DNA of 64,000 nucleotides from Ficedula albicollis (lineage: Eukaryota; Chordata; Aves; Passeriformes; Muscicapidae), in contig NC_021681.1 in the NCBI RefSeq assembly GCF_000247815.1, positions 19,112,495-19,176,494 on the forward strand. The letters run 5' to 3'. The translations under genes were made by a program, and so were the position numbers. The notes beneath the pieces were generated by a model. It made no database searches, was not told the origin of the DNA, and saw only the letters and a list, made by a program, of their open reading frames with translations. Position 1 is the stretch's first letter, and every line of letters starts with the position of its first letter. Shown in pieces: positions 28,001 to 40,424 of the stretch.

Positions 28001-29879
28001 GTACTAAGGTTGCATCACACCATAGGAAGGTAAAAATGCTCTTTACAAAAATTATTGGATAGTTTTGAAAGTACTTTCTTGCTTCATCCATAACAGCACA
28101 AAAAGCTGTGAACATCAAAGAAAGTTGTGAGTAAATTTAACTGACATTTTGCTTCAGCACCTTTAAAACTGGAAATCTTCATAAAAAGTGCTCTGCTCTC
28201 AGTCACCTGTCACTTCTTGTTTTAATCAAATAGCTGAAGTAGAATTTTTAAAAAGAAAAAATAGAGCACTAACAACTTAACTAATTCCTGCCGATTTCAC
28301 AACTGTAGTAGTTAAGTGGCTTGGAAAAACCCAGCCTACAAACAGATACTTTGCATTCACCAGATGTTTCTTTATTTGCCAAGTCTCTTACAGTCATTCT
28401 GCCTTGGGCATCCTCTTCATTTTGTTTTCCCTTTCCTAAGCTGTTTTTTCTAGGTATATTTGTATCTGTGCAGACTTCAGATTAAAAAGTTCCTTCTCTG
28501 TGTGCAAAGAGAAACTTCAATGTTTCTGTGAATAATTTTCATCATAACAGAGGAAAGCCTCTGATGTGGAGTTTATGCCTATTTCTACTTTTCTATGGTT
28601 TAATGTTCTGGCAGTCTCTCAAGTGGCTTGTTCCAAGCTTCATGTATCTGATAAAATCTCCATGTTTCTTTGGATGATTGATGATCTCAAGAGCCTACTT
28701 CTGGGTTTTAAGAAAGCAGCCTAATCTCCTGCTATTTTTAGGAGCCCGAAAGTGTAGTACAAATGTTTCACACTGACAGGGACATTTCTTTGCCCACTGA
28801 GGAGCTGCTCAGGAGACTCTGCTGATCAGCAAAAAGAAGAAATGAGGCAACAGCCAACAACAGAAATCATGTGCCAAAACTGAAATGGGATGGGGCTTGG
28901 AAGCCTTCTGCAGCCAAGAGAATGTAAGTATGGATCAACCTCACCTTTTCTTAGAGTATCTGATGAAACAGATGGAGATGAGACACTACTCTTTTTCTGA
29001 GGAAATGCAATGTATTTTAAAAGGAGATTTAAAAATCAAGGGAGGAGGGAAGGAAGGAAAGAATGGAACAAGGTTTTAGGGAGGTTTTAGTCTAGTTAAA
29101 AGTGATGAATTTACAAATCCACGCATTTGCTAGGGTTCCATCTGTAGAGAGATAATCACATCAACAGGTAAGGGAAGCAATTTTGTTGTCTTTTGTTGAT
29201 CTTTAGGTGCACTTTTAACTCAGAAATCAATCTCCAAATTTAACAGATGCTTTCTTTGCACAGCAATTAGGCATTTTAATATCCTTGTTTGAAAGCTACT
29301 ATATTTTTCACTCTTGCAGTACCTTGTTGCTCAAAGGTGCAAAAATGTGTTGCAAAATGACACCATACAGGAAATAGTTTTAATCTTGCTTGATGAAAAT
29401 CTCACTGTAAACTATCCTTCTTTCTAAATGAATCTATTATATTATGATTCTCCACTTTCTTTCTGATATTTGTTATTATGTCAACTGTCTGAGGAGACAA
29501 CTTTTCTTAAAGAAGCTACGCACAAAAAATTGCACTGGATTTTATTGCTCCATGAGGGATTGGAATGCCATGTTACTGTTAAAAGAAATCACACGAGACT
29601 ATAGAATCCTGTTTATGTACTGCTCCTTAACTTAGGATTACTTGAAAATTTTATGATAACATAGATAAATTTATTGATTATACAGTCATCTTGTAAATTT
29701 GTTTTTAAAAATAATGTGTGCATTTGGAAATATTTCCATAATTTGGAAGGGTTTTTGCCTTGTGCATTTATACTATAGATGATGGTTAGTTTTGATGTAG
29801 GTTGTCACAATTTTGCTGCTGCTTTAAAGAATGCATTATTTAACAGAACCTTAATTACACATACTTTTAACCTTATAAT
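25081..29879. other. Noncoding stretch, no gene supported
   Basis: Open frames are short. A 75-codon plus-strand frame at 27431-27658 has a protein-like composition but no known motif. A short A-rich (AAATAAAAC-type) patch lies at about 27347-27373. No mobile element or RNA gene was recognised. Confidence 0.55.
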
Positions 29880-30260
29880 GGCAAGGGTCAATTAATTTTA
29901 CCCTACAGCTTAAAGGATCCATGCTTGTTAAATAAATAAAATGAAAAAAAAAATCACCGAGTTGATTTGAAAAGGGAAATGGCAATATAGCCTCGCAGGG
30001 CCAATAAAATTACAACTAATCCTTCTGGGAATCCAAATGGCAATAAAGTGAGAGTGAGTACAGATTAACACATTGTAAATCCACTTACTACCCAGCGATG
30101 TTTACACAAGGATTTGCCATTGCCTGTTACCATTCGATCAAAATTCAATTGCACAGTTTGCCAAGATTTTACAGAAGAGGCTACTTTTATTTCCCTCAAA
30201 TACAATTCAATTCCTTAAAGACCCCAAACATGTTTTAATCAGGGGTAAGAATATGTACTG
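29880..30260. promoter_or_regulatory. Candidate conserved noncoding element
   Basis: This block mixes many homeodomain-type cores (CAATTAATT, TTACAACTAATCC, AGATTAACA, CAATTCAATT) with isolated CpGs (ACCGAG, CTCGCAG, CAGCGATG, TTCGATC) and has few homopolymers apart from a run of A near 29943. This texture is typical of vertebrate developmental enhancers. It is an impression, not an alignment result. Confidence 0.25.
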
Positions 30261-31801
30261 ACACCCTATGGATGACAGAAAATGGGTGGGCTTCTGGGGT
30301 TTCATACTGATGACTTGGAATATGAACAAATACTGAAACATCTAAGGAAAAGCTTCAAATGCTTGTGTGTGTTAATATTCCTGAATTTGAAAGGTGGGGG
30401 AGTGCAATTTTCCTGTGCACTTTTAAAAAGATATTTGCAGGAGTCCAAACAAGCTTTTTCCTTACTGCTCGCTTATAGTACGAACTGCACTCACATGGAG
30501 GCCAACAGCCAGCAAAAACATATTTCCATTTTAACGCCTTTAGATGATCAAAGCATCAGCTTAATATAATCAGCTCAAATCCATTTACCAGTGAGCCTAC
30601 CACTGTGCCCAGGGACTGTTTTCCTTTCCAGCCCTATCTATTCTGGAACAGGTGCTATAATAGTAAATTAATTAGTCTGTGGAGATGCACCTTGTTCTCC
30701 ATCTCCACAGGCCTCTTGTGGGTCAGGGCCTTGAGGAAAATGCCATCTGGGCAGAGTTTCCCCCAGAGAAACAATCAAAGCCTACAGATTTCAGACTACA
30801 GAGGAGGGTTCATATGACAATTAACCTTATTAGTCTTTTTTTTTAATGGTTGATAGTGTGTCAACGTGTTGGCTCTATAAATAATCTGCTTCTCAAAATC
30901 ATCATTGCAACGAATTCAAAGAAATTACTCCTATCTAAAAATCCTCCCAAGAAAACACAGATCTCCTTGCACTGAAAATATAAATAAGTCTTCAACAATA
31001 ACAAAGAGGAAGCCATCACACAACAGTTCTAGAGTATTTAAAACTTTAACATATTTTGAAAGATTGACAATTTTACTGTGACCAATTTTATACAAACCCT
31101 GAGGGACTTGTGCTATTAATCATTTTGGTTCTCTGTTTCCACCACGGTTTTTGCCCAATATCCAATTATCAAAAGAATCAGAACTAAATTCAACACATTT
31201 CACAAGGGACATCAACATTTATCTTGGTAAGTCTGGTAGGTATTTAAGGTTTAACTTAAGGCCCTAAAATCCAGGGGAAAATTTTAGATTTGTGGAATTC
31301 TTTTGCGAACAACATTGTAAAACAAATGAGAATTTAGAAATCTCAGATGGGATGGGATATGAAAGCAGGATCTCTCTACAGTAAAATTATTTGCGTATTT
31401 CCACTACAAGTTTGACAAACTACAGAGTTAAGATGGCAAAGCAAAAAGGGCATCAACTTTAACATTTCACATCGTTAAAATACAAAGTACATGCAAATTT
31501 ATAAATATAAGCTAAGACAGTATTTTTAATGAAAAACTTCAGTGAATAACTTCTTCAAACATATTTTAGTCAGATAAAATCCTCTACATTTGTATCATAA
31601 TAAGAAACAAAGCCAAGTGATCCATTCCTTTAATGTTTTGATGACTTCTGACTCTGCTACAACACAATTTTCATAGAGAAACTTTTAGTCTGTTTTCTAT
31701 GTCTAAAATTTGAAAAATATGTGATTTTCATGGTCAGTTTGTCCTTTTCCCCTCTACACAGAAGTTTTCAGTGTGAACATCTAATGAGTTTTCATCTAGA
31801 T

Positions 31802-31825
31802 ATCTAATTTTTTAAAAAATTAGAT
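31802..31825. repeat. 24-bp perfect palindrome
   Basis: Twelve bases (ATCTAATTTTTT) are followed directly by their exact reverse complement, with no spacer. The core is a T6A6 tract. Perfect palindromes of this length are uncommon even in AT-rich DNA, but no function can be assigned. Confidence 0.85.
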
Positions 31826-32695
31826 TCCATATTTTTTCAAGGAATTGGGCAAGGAAAAATTATTTAACATGAAAAACATAGAAATAAAGTCAAAGCAGAC
31901 ATTCATTGAAAAGTAATTAAAATATTCACTAATCTGTAATCAGCACTGTTAACTGGTATGCATTTTCCTATACCAGGCAATATTTAATAATGAAAAACAA
32001 AACAGTAAAAGAAGATTACTTAAATTTCAGATCACCATTTACTACCAGAATTCTTTCAAGTACTGTCTCAACTGTCTACATCAGTAACAGTAGTTACTTG
32101 ACATGCTGTGCATGTAATTGCTCTTTTCATTGTATGTATTTCCATAAAAAACTTTTTGAAAAGATAGTAAAATCTGAAAATATAGCCTCCAGTCTAAGTA
32201 TCTCTAATTTTAAGTTTTCCTAATTTTCTCAAGGAGGTGAGGAGAAAATGCAATTTAAGTTGAATGGGTAGGGTGCTCAACAGGACAGTAGCAAAACACC
32301 TACATTTACCTTTAATATCAAAGCAAAATGCAATCATAGCTAACAAGTGCAAATATTAAATATTTCACTGAAGAAGTGTCATTCATAACTGCCAGGATCC
32401 TTTCCTCTGTACATTACTGAGCTGGAGGGGTGGGCAGGGCAGGACGGAAGATTGACACAAGAGCCACACAGAGGGGACTCAGTGAAGCAGTCACAGGAGA
32501 TGAAATGCGATGGTGCACTCATTGAGGCAGCTGAAAAAACGAGCTACAAGGGACTGCATTCACTGATGCAAGGGCAGGAGCTGAGATGCACTAAAGGGAC
32601 AAGCAAAAGCCCTCAAGCACTTCCCTCACTAAACACACAGATCTCCCTCCCTTTTAATGTCTTCTCCCAAATAAAAATAATAATAATAATTAAAA

Positions 32696-32745
32696 AACCC
32701 AACAAAATAAATGACATTGAATTTCCTACTTGTCATTATTGGGTT
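32696..32745. repeat. Imperfect inverted repeat beside an AAT repeat
   Basis: AACCCAA (32696-32702) and AATGACA (32710-32716) pair with TGTCATT (32731-32737) and TTGGGTT (32739-32745). This gives two 7-bp stems separated by an uneven internal loop and closed by a 14-nt loop. An AAT microsatellite lies just upstream and a T13 run just downstream. Confidence 0.55.
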
Positions 32746-34207
32746 GGTTTTTTTTTTTTTCAGATCAGGAGAAAAAAACATGTTCAAAGATAATAACAAG
32801 TCTTATTCTGACATACTTGATCGCAACATGCTGGAATGACAATTTGCACGCCACAAGGGATGTTTAGCACATCAGTATCACTGAATTCAGATAGTACAAC
32901 CCACAAGTTCACCTATTTTTTTTCTCCTAGGTGTCAACACCTCCCCTATATCTGTCTCTAAGAAGATAAAAGACCTGCTACATACACCCCATGTCCTCCA
33001 GTAATGATTGAACATTTCAGATTAACTGTTCTCACAAGAATGGGACAGAAAAAACAGCAATATTTTCTTAGATCTATACCAGGTCTTGATAACAAATGGA
33101 ACTCACAAGTCTCAGAGACTTAAACCCCAAAGGAACCTAAATTTAGCTACAGTGGGGCAAAGGAGAACATTTTTGTTATTCACTAATTTTGCATATCCCT
33201 CTTTTTTTTTTTTTTGTGTACTGTACTCTGAAATAACCCACAATGCTCTGAGTTGCTAAAATAGCTTCCAAGATGCCAATAACTATGAAGGCATTGCGGC
33301 ACCCAATGAAAATTTTTAAAAATTGTAGTTCTTCTTCCTCACATCATTACTACATGAATTTGGACATTTACTGGTACTTGGACTCTTCACCTTCAAACCT
33401 GAAATTCTACAGCTCCCATGGAGCTGTACCTTAGGGCAAAATCTTAGAAAATTAACAAAAATGAAGCTAAAATAGTTTCAAAAGTCCCCAGAATATTTTC
33501 AGAACTTAAACCAGTAGCCATTTTAAATTTCTAATTCTATCACTAGTGAAGAAACCCATGAATTAAACTGTTATATTCTCTGAAAAAACGAGAACAACTC
33601 TGTTTTCCAGTAATAAAATCCTATAAAAATGAGAAACTACGGCCTCTGGAAGATGCATCTATTAAACCAATACCAACCCCAGAATTAGCTGGTTTCCTGC
33701 TTAAAGTCAGAAGCAGAGTTGGAAGAAGGAATTTTTGAAGAAACTGCTAAAATGAAGAATAGCAAGCTTCTAGAATAACACAGTTCAGCCAAGAGCTCCA
33801 AAGAAACTGAAACATGAAATTGCTGAATTGTACTCTAGTTTTCAATTCAGAGCTCAACTACCAGTAAAAAGGCAAATAATATTAGTAATCACTAGCAAAT
33901 GAACATGAAAGAATGTAATTCTGCTACCACATGAAACTAATATGTACCCACGTTTTGACCACTCTTCCCAGGTGATGTGAATGGCAGAGTGGAGAACTGT
34001 AACACAGATCAACCAACATATAAAGCAGCTTCTGTCTGAAGCATCTTGGCCTCACTGACATCAGTATGGTCACAGATCTTCGGTAGGAGGGCTCTATTAG
34101 TCATTGTTTCTCACAAACTAAAAAGCAAATGAGCTTTTTATGAAAATATCAGGCAGCAGCTTGTAAACACAAAGAATGTATGTTATCAGTCTAACTAATC
34201 AAATCAT

Positions 34208-34287
34208 ACAACTGATCTCCACAAATAAGATCTGATTTTCAAAAGGGACAACTGATCTCCACAAATAAGATCTGATTTTTGAAAGGG
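34208..34287. repeat. 40-bp tandem duplication
   Basis: Copies at 34208-34247 and 34248-34287 differ at two positions. Each contains ACTGATCTCC and AAGATCTGATTTT. High identity indicates a recent event. Confidence 0.9.
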
Positions 34288-34399
34288 GAGTTGATGCAAT
34301 CCTGAGAGGTGTCTGCTATTAAATACAACAGTCTGGATATAGTGCCTGAACTCCTTTCCACTCCAAGGTGAATATCATGGAATGGGTCACAAGTCACCT

Positions 34400-34940
34400 A
34401 TGTCATACATTCCTTTCCTATATGCTGGTGAGTGCCGGTGGGCACACGATGCTGGACTGTGTGGGGCAGGACCATATTCTCACCCAGCATGTTCAGACGT
34501 GTTACATCTGTGGGTTAATCTCAGCTGTCTCTGCTCCTCTCTCTTGGCTGTTGGGCAGTTTGTTACCCCTTCTCTGTGCTTTCACAGAGGCACCCCATGT
34601 ATCCCAGATGGGCTCTGACCTGCCATGAGTCCATCTTGAAGTCATCTGGAGCTGGGGGCAGCTTCTGACCTCTGTCCCCAGGGGCTGCACCCCCTCCCCA
34701 TACTTGCCATGTAAACCAAACACAGTCTGTGTCTCCCAATACTACAAAGATGACAGGAGTACTTCAAGAGATGTCAGGGGGATGACTCATGCATAAGAGG
34801 AGGAAGGTATTCACAAAGGCTGATCTCCTACACACACTTGCTGTGGGAAAAGGCTCTTTGTGTTGTGCTCTTCTAGAGATGTCCTGGAGGAGCCTCTCAC
34901 CCCCTCCTCGCTGGCAGCACAAGAAGTCAAGGCATGTTAG
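34400..34940. other. GC-richer unclassified stretch
   Basis: This segment is visibly richer in G and C than its flanks and carries overlapping short open frames in several frames (for example 34368-34628 and 34382-34618 plus; 34502-34723 minus). It could be a decayed LTR, an old noncoding exon or simply a local GC rise. I recognise no domain, no TG...CA ends and no target-site duplication. Confidence 0.3.
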
Positions 34941-35119
34941 TATCACTAATCTAACCCTAATTTTTGGGAGTAACCCTGTATGCAAGATCCCTTCTCTATA
35001 ATGATTAAAATACTTTGCCTATCTGCAGAAACCTTGCACTGATTCATTTCTTTCATTTTCAAGGTAATGTTCTGTGCCCTTAACACTCAGGGCAAAATAT
35101 CAGCTCTTCCCTAATATCC

Positions 35120-35158
35120 TAAAACTATTAGCATATTAGTTAAAACTATTAGCATATT
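35120..35158. repeat. 21-bp tandem duplication
   Basis: The string TAAAACTATTAGCATATT occurs at 35120-35137 and again at 35141-35158, a period of 21 bp with exact identity over 18 bases. A simple recent duplication in noncoding DNA. Confidence 0.85.
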
Positions 35159-35519
35159 CTGTGTAAAGCTGCTAACCAGCTCAGTATTTGATAAAAATGA
35201 GACAGTTTTCCCAAATCCAGTAACTTCTTCTAAACTCAGAGATGCAACAGGGCTACTAAAAGGCCTGTATATGTATTTTAGTCACTTCATGAAGAGACAT
35301 AAAACACAGTGCTCTCTATGTCTCTGTAGTGAATGATGATCGATTTTTTCGAAATTATGTTTGCACAATGAAGAAAACATTCATATATTAACTAAAAATC
35401 CACCAACAGAAAGTAGGAAAATTTCTGTGTTTTATTCCTCCATTCCATAATTCCGCTTCTCTAATTTCACACATATTTAGCATCTTGTCTAGGGGGCATT
35501 AGTGTATTTGGTGATGAGA

Positions 35520-35860
35520 TGAAGGCAGCCTAATGCAGGCCTGGCAAGAACTCCCTGTCACCAATCCTCCTGGGTCCAGAGATCAGCGTTCTTAAAACAC
35601 GAGGATTTGATAGAGTTAACGCCATCCCCTCGAGCAGATGGTTTGGAACATTCTGTCAACGCTGCCACCGATTACTGCAAACAGCTCCTCGTTACCCTGA
35701 TAGCCCCTCTGGGAGCCCGGCAGAGCTCAGCCTGACCTCCGCTCCGAGGTGCCAAACGCGCCTTTCGCGCGCCTGCCCGGCGCACGAGCCTCTCCAAACA
35801 CAGCCTCTGCTTCCTCTGTGCTGCAGCTCCGCACCCCACAGCTGCCCCCAGGTCTTAGTT
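35520..35860. promoter_or_regulatory. Small CpG-dense patch (CpG-island-like)
   Basis: This is the most CpG-rich stretch of the window. About 35575-35790 carries more than fifteen CpG sites, with clusters such as CCTTTCGCGCGCCTG and CCGGCGCACG. The surroundings are AT-rich and nearly CpG-free. Retained CpGs imply an unmethylated state in the germ line, GC-biased gene conversion, or selection. The patch could be an orphan CpG island, a noncoding-RNA promoter or a conserved enhancer. An open frame without a start codon crosses about 35528-35731, with no recognised domain. No TATA box or clear splice donor marks a direction. Confidence 0.45.
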
Positions 35861-38800
35861 TGTTGTGTTTTCCATGGCTTGTGGTAGACTGTTGAATATA
35901 TTTTCCTTTTTTATAGAGTTTAATCTGTCACACCTCTGGCTTGGGGAGCCTGGCTGTTCCTCTGGCAGCTTCAGCCATCCTGTCTAGTTCTGCAGTAGCA
36001 AAACACTGTGCGCTCACAGACTATTTTGAATATACGAAATACGACCTTATATATTCCATATTCATTAGTAATATTTTCTGCACTTCCTGAATAGGTATGA
36101 GTCAGATTGGAGTCACAGTTAACACCACAGCAAAAAGCTTCTGTTAACTTGCTTGAGTTTCTCTTTAAAGTAAAGCCTTATATATTAGCTTTGTATTACC
36201 CAAAATATTGACTTACTTAGCTCAACACTAATAAATACACAGCTTTTATGGATTCACTAGTGCAGTGTTTTTTCAGCATTGTAAGTTTAATTCAAAATTT
36301 TAAGTCTCTACTTTTCTTCTAGAAGAACCCTGGAGCATCAGAGCTGCCAAAGCTGCTCTTTTGTTCTGAATTTGGTACATAAAACTACAATATATACTAG
36401 TAACACAGGAAGGAAAAAAAAAGTCCAATTTATCTTTCCAGCTGGAAGTCATTCTCCAAAGCAATTAACTTCTTTAAGAAGGATATGCACTTGGAATTAA
36501 AGATGAAGAGCTGGTCCGAGAAAGAGAAAACAGAAAAAGAAAAGCTGACAAAATTTCAATTCTGTCCCTCACCTAGAGCTTGCACAAAACAGTTGGACAA
36601 CTCATCAAATGAAACACCAAGAGGCTTCCTCACTCCTGTCTGGCCGGGCTTGTATCAGGGACAACACATTTCCATAGCTGCTGGTATCTCCTCCTCCATC
36701 CTAGAGGTCACAGCATCACCCTCCTTGTACCAGTTACAGGCAGCACACAGCTCTGTGACACAGCTCAGATCTTCCTTCATACAAGACCCTCAGGGGACTC
36801 CAGCTGCTTCCAAGACCTTTCAGAAACACACCAAGTACCAGACTGAGCCTCAAGGGTAAGTAGAACTCGGATATCCATTAGGACTGAGGTGTTCAAGCAC
36901 CAAAGTCTAGGGAAAACAGAAGGGGAAAGGAGAACCCTTGGCTCTCTTGTAAAGCATCACATCCAGGAAACACCTGCACCTGACTCCACCTCCTACACAA
37001 AGGAGAAGGTTTCTCTTTGCCTCCATCTAAAGATAGATAATAACTATATATTTTTCCCATGTCTGCACCAACATGAATGCAAGACATTTTAGTAAGTCAA
37101 AACTAAACATTACCAAAACAAATGCTGGCAGAAAACCCCTATGCAGAGTCACTGAAACAGTATAGTTTGGTTTATTTTTAAATACTAACTGACCAAACAC
37201 TTAAACTAAAACTCAAGAAATTACAGTGATAGCTCAACAACCTAAATTGATATTCTCAGTTTCAGTCTAGTAGACAAATAACCACCAAAAATGACCAGTG
37301 AGTACAAGTGAATTCCTTTTTGGCAGTCCAGGCAGAGACCAGGCAGGAAGGCCGAACAAGCCGTGCCATTTGGACAGATGGTCCCGCTGACAAAGCTTAG
37401 GTAGAGCCCACAGGTTAAATGGCTGTTTGCACAAGAATTGTGCAATTAGAGTTATTTTCAAAGAGAATTTTTTGGTACCATTACTTTCACCCCAGCACTT
37501 CTAAGAAAAGGTGTGTCCATTTGACTTGGTGCAAGATTATGTTCTTAACTGCGAGCATTTGGACTGGAGATCCTTGTTCCCTATCCAGATATAGATATCT
37601 GATAGAAAGGACATCATATCAGTGGAGAGACCAGAATCTCTGAATGTCACTGTAATCCATATAAAACCAATTATCAGTAGAAGTATCATTAAAACAGATG
37701 CTGTCCAACATTACATCAACAATTTTTTTATTACTTCCCCTCCAGCAAAACCACATTCAATTTTAGCCTGAATAAAGATATCACAGTTCTGTTGAGAAAT
37801 TAAAATTCAAACAAGCCTACATTTTTTTCCTCAATACATGGTGCATCTATAGTTTATATTTGAGGGACTTTATTAGAAGAATAGTCCAGGAGGTTACAGG
37901 ACAGCTGGTATCATAGCTTGGGAGAATGAGCTTTCCCCATCTGAGCAGGGCGGGTGACAAGTTACACAGCAACACCTGCTGGCAAATCCACACAGGAGAA
38001 ACATCCGTGTCCCTTGCAGGAGCTACACTTCTCTGGAGAAGCAATAGGATCATAATCTCCAGGGACCCCATCCCACAAAGCCTCACCCCAGTGCCTGCCT
38101 CCTCACTGTGTAATCTCAATAACGTGCTTGGATTGTGCGAGAAGATTAAAATGAGAAATAGAAACAAAGAGGAAAAGGGACTTGAAAGAGGAAAGATATG
38201 CAGAGGGATACAGAAATATAAGCAGGGCCACAGCGACAACACTCCTGAAAAATTTACTAATAAATATTTCTAGGATTTGGCCTTGTGATTTTAATTTGTA
38301 ATAACAAAGAGGCAATGTTTTTCAGTCATGTTAGTGTGGGCAAAGGCTTTCATTAAAAAGGGTTACTGCCTCTTCCCCATTACATCCTCCTATGGTGCTC
38401 AGAACATCTGTGCTATTAAGCTTTTTTCCTTGGAATTTTTTTGAAAATAAGAAAAAATTAACAAAGTAAAATTTGTTGACAGTCCCCCCAGCCAGCACAG
38501 TGGGTGTTCTACCTATGGGCTGTCACATTTTCCATGTTCATTTCTGCAGGTGCTAAATACATGCTGACAACAACATATGTTACCAGTCTTAAATGTGTGG
38601 GATTTTTTTTTAACCTTGTAATTAAAGAGTGCTCACAGCTTGGGGAAAAAAAAAAACCAAAACAAAACAGGTGAAAGCTGATTCTGCCCAGTGTATTTAA
38701 CATTCACTTACACCCTTGTTCTGTCTCGTGATTTGGGTATTTCCCTAATGATGCATAAAAAGAAAAGCATGGGGGTGGAAGGGGGAGAGAAAGGATTCTA

Positions 38801-40373
38801 TCTTCCTGATAGTAGTTATTTAAATATGATATCAAATAATTTTTGAAAATATCAGCATGCAGAATAAGCACTGATTCTCTCTGGAATCACCCTTTCCCCC
38901 CTGGGTCTCCTCACTTGTATTTCTGAGCTCTCTTTTTGATTATTTCTGTCTCTTATTTTAATCTCCTTAGTCCTGCCAAGCATGTTATACTTGGTCTCCA
39001 AAGGAGTGCTTCCTATACATTCTGTCATACAATAGGACTCACCTATTTATGTCACCTCATATTTATCTAAATAAAAGTCGAACTTGCCCTAATAATTATA
39101 GTATCATTTTTTTTGGCTGTTTAAGGCATCACACTGCTATTCATTGAAACCTATATGCTGTTCTTCAGGGCAGCACATTAACAATCTACACATATATTTT
39201 CAGGAGAAAAATGTGTATTTCAGTACAATTTAGCAAGTCACATTTATTATAAATGTCCAGTACAATACCCCAAAATTACTTCAGTCAGCTGAAATAAAGT
39301 TATGTCATAAAATCAATTAGAAATCCCTTTAAAAAATAAGTCCAATTAACTGCATATAAAAAAAAAAAAAGTCATGAAGTATACTTAAAAAATAATACTA
39401 TTTTATGAGTGATCAAAGCACTACACACCACAATATATTATTTTTTAAAAAAATCAAAGGTATAGAAAGACGTCATTCTCAGCCTGTGTTACAAATATGA
39501 TGCAGTAGGTTTTAGCCACGCTACTTTAGTTCTAACCAAGTTTGAAACGTTGAGATGTAAAAAGCATTTCCTTGCTTTCTCTGCAAAATTTCAACCTATG
39601 ATAAGATTAGGCTTCCTTACTTGAGGATAACAAAAAAAAAAAAAAAATCTGAGAGGAAGGCCAATGAGTTTGCAGCATTGAAGACAAACCAAACCACTTT
39701 ACTTGCTCTCCCCATGGGTCTGCTGGAGTGTGGAACAGCACAGGCAGGAATCTGCCTGCTCCAGGAAGGGAAGGCACAAATGCCCCCAGCTCTGATATAG
39801 AGCAGAAGATGTGGCAGGAATCATTTTGGCACGGCACTGCTGCAATATGCTGCAATTGGGCTGAGCTTTCAGAGGTGCTGGGAAAATAATGTGCTGCTCA
39901 TTTCTAGGCATTCGTATTTAGCCAGTTAAAAAACAAATGTGAGCAAATATGCCAAATATTTGCCTTCATTGAGAAGTAAGCCAAAGAAAATCAACATGAT
40001 AAAACAGCCCATCTGTGAATTGGCTCTGCAACTCACAGCAACAATTCTGAGGCTGCTTTATCAGTATTTTTCCTCAGACTCAGAATGGCAATACTTAGTG
40101 TCTGAATCCAGATTTAGAGCTCTAACTCAAGTCCATACCGGAATACAATTTAAACAAATTAAATTTTTTTAAAGAATTAATTTAAAAAGTCTTGTTAATA
40201 GTGATCTTCAGACAGTAAAAAGTCTTCTCAGTCATAGAATACACTTTCCATAGCACTGTAATGCTGAAATTTTTTACTTCATGACTTGTTTCCTTCTACA
40301 CCAGGACTATGTTCCTCCAGCTTAAAATGATCCAAACCTACATACTGCATATATGAAGTCCTAAACTTATTAG

Positions 40374-40375
<2 letters not shown>
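35861..40375. other. Noncoding stretch, no gene supported
   Basis: Several open frames of 115-131 codons occur (36485-36859 and 37926-38273 plus; 37847-38242 minus). The last two overlap on opposite strands and none shows a domain. 36641-36662 faintly resembles part of a CR1 LINE but breaks down at once. There are runs of 13 A at 39358-39370 and 16 A at 39632-39647. Confidence 0.55.

Positions 40376-40419
<44 letters not shown>
40376..40419. repeat. Uninterrupted A44 homopolymer
   Basis: Forty-four consecutive A residues follow TTAGGC and precede GGGCACC. No AATAAA signal lies just upstream and no gene-like sequence or flanking direct repeat is seen. It is therefore more likely an expanded mononucleotide microsatellite than the tail of a processed pseudogene. 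The exact length in an assembly is unreliable. Confidence 0.95.

Positions 40420-40424
<5 letters not shown>

Larger units (their letters stand above)
30261..34207. other. Noncoding stretch with simple repeats, no gene supported
   Basis: The longest frame is 113 codons (32452-32793, plus) and runs into simple repeats. AAT repeats lie at about 32670-32692. A run of 13 T followed by CAG (32748-32763) has the form of a strong splice acceptor, but no exon can be proposed downstream. There is a run of 14 T at 33202-33215. Nothing else was recognised. Confidence 0.55.

Noticed and set aside
32748..32763. T13-CAG as a splice acceptor
   Set aside because: T runs followed by CAG occur several times by chance here (also 60510-60523), and no exon with a donor could be placed downstream.
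36641..36662. Short resemblance to part of a CR1 LINE
   Set aside because: The similarity lasts only about 20 bases and is lost immediately afterwards. No 3' tail repeat follows.
37847..38273. Opposed frames of 131 (minus) and 115 (plus) codons
   Set aside because: They overlap each other on opposite strands, show no domain, and the minus frame starts in a low-complexity hydrophobic stretch from T-rich DNA.
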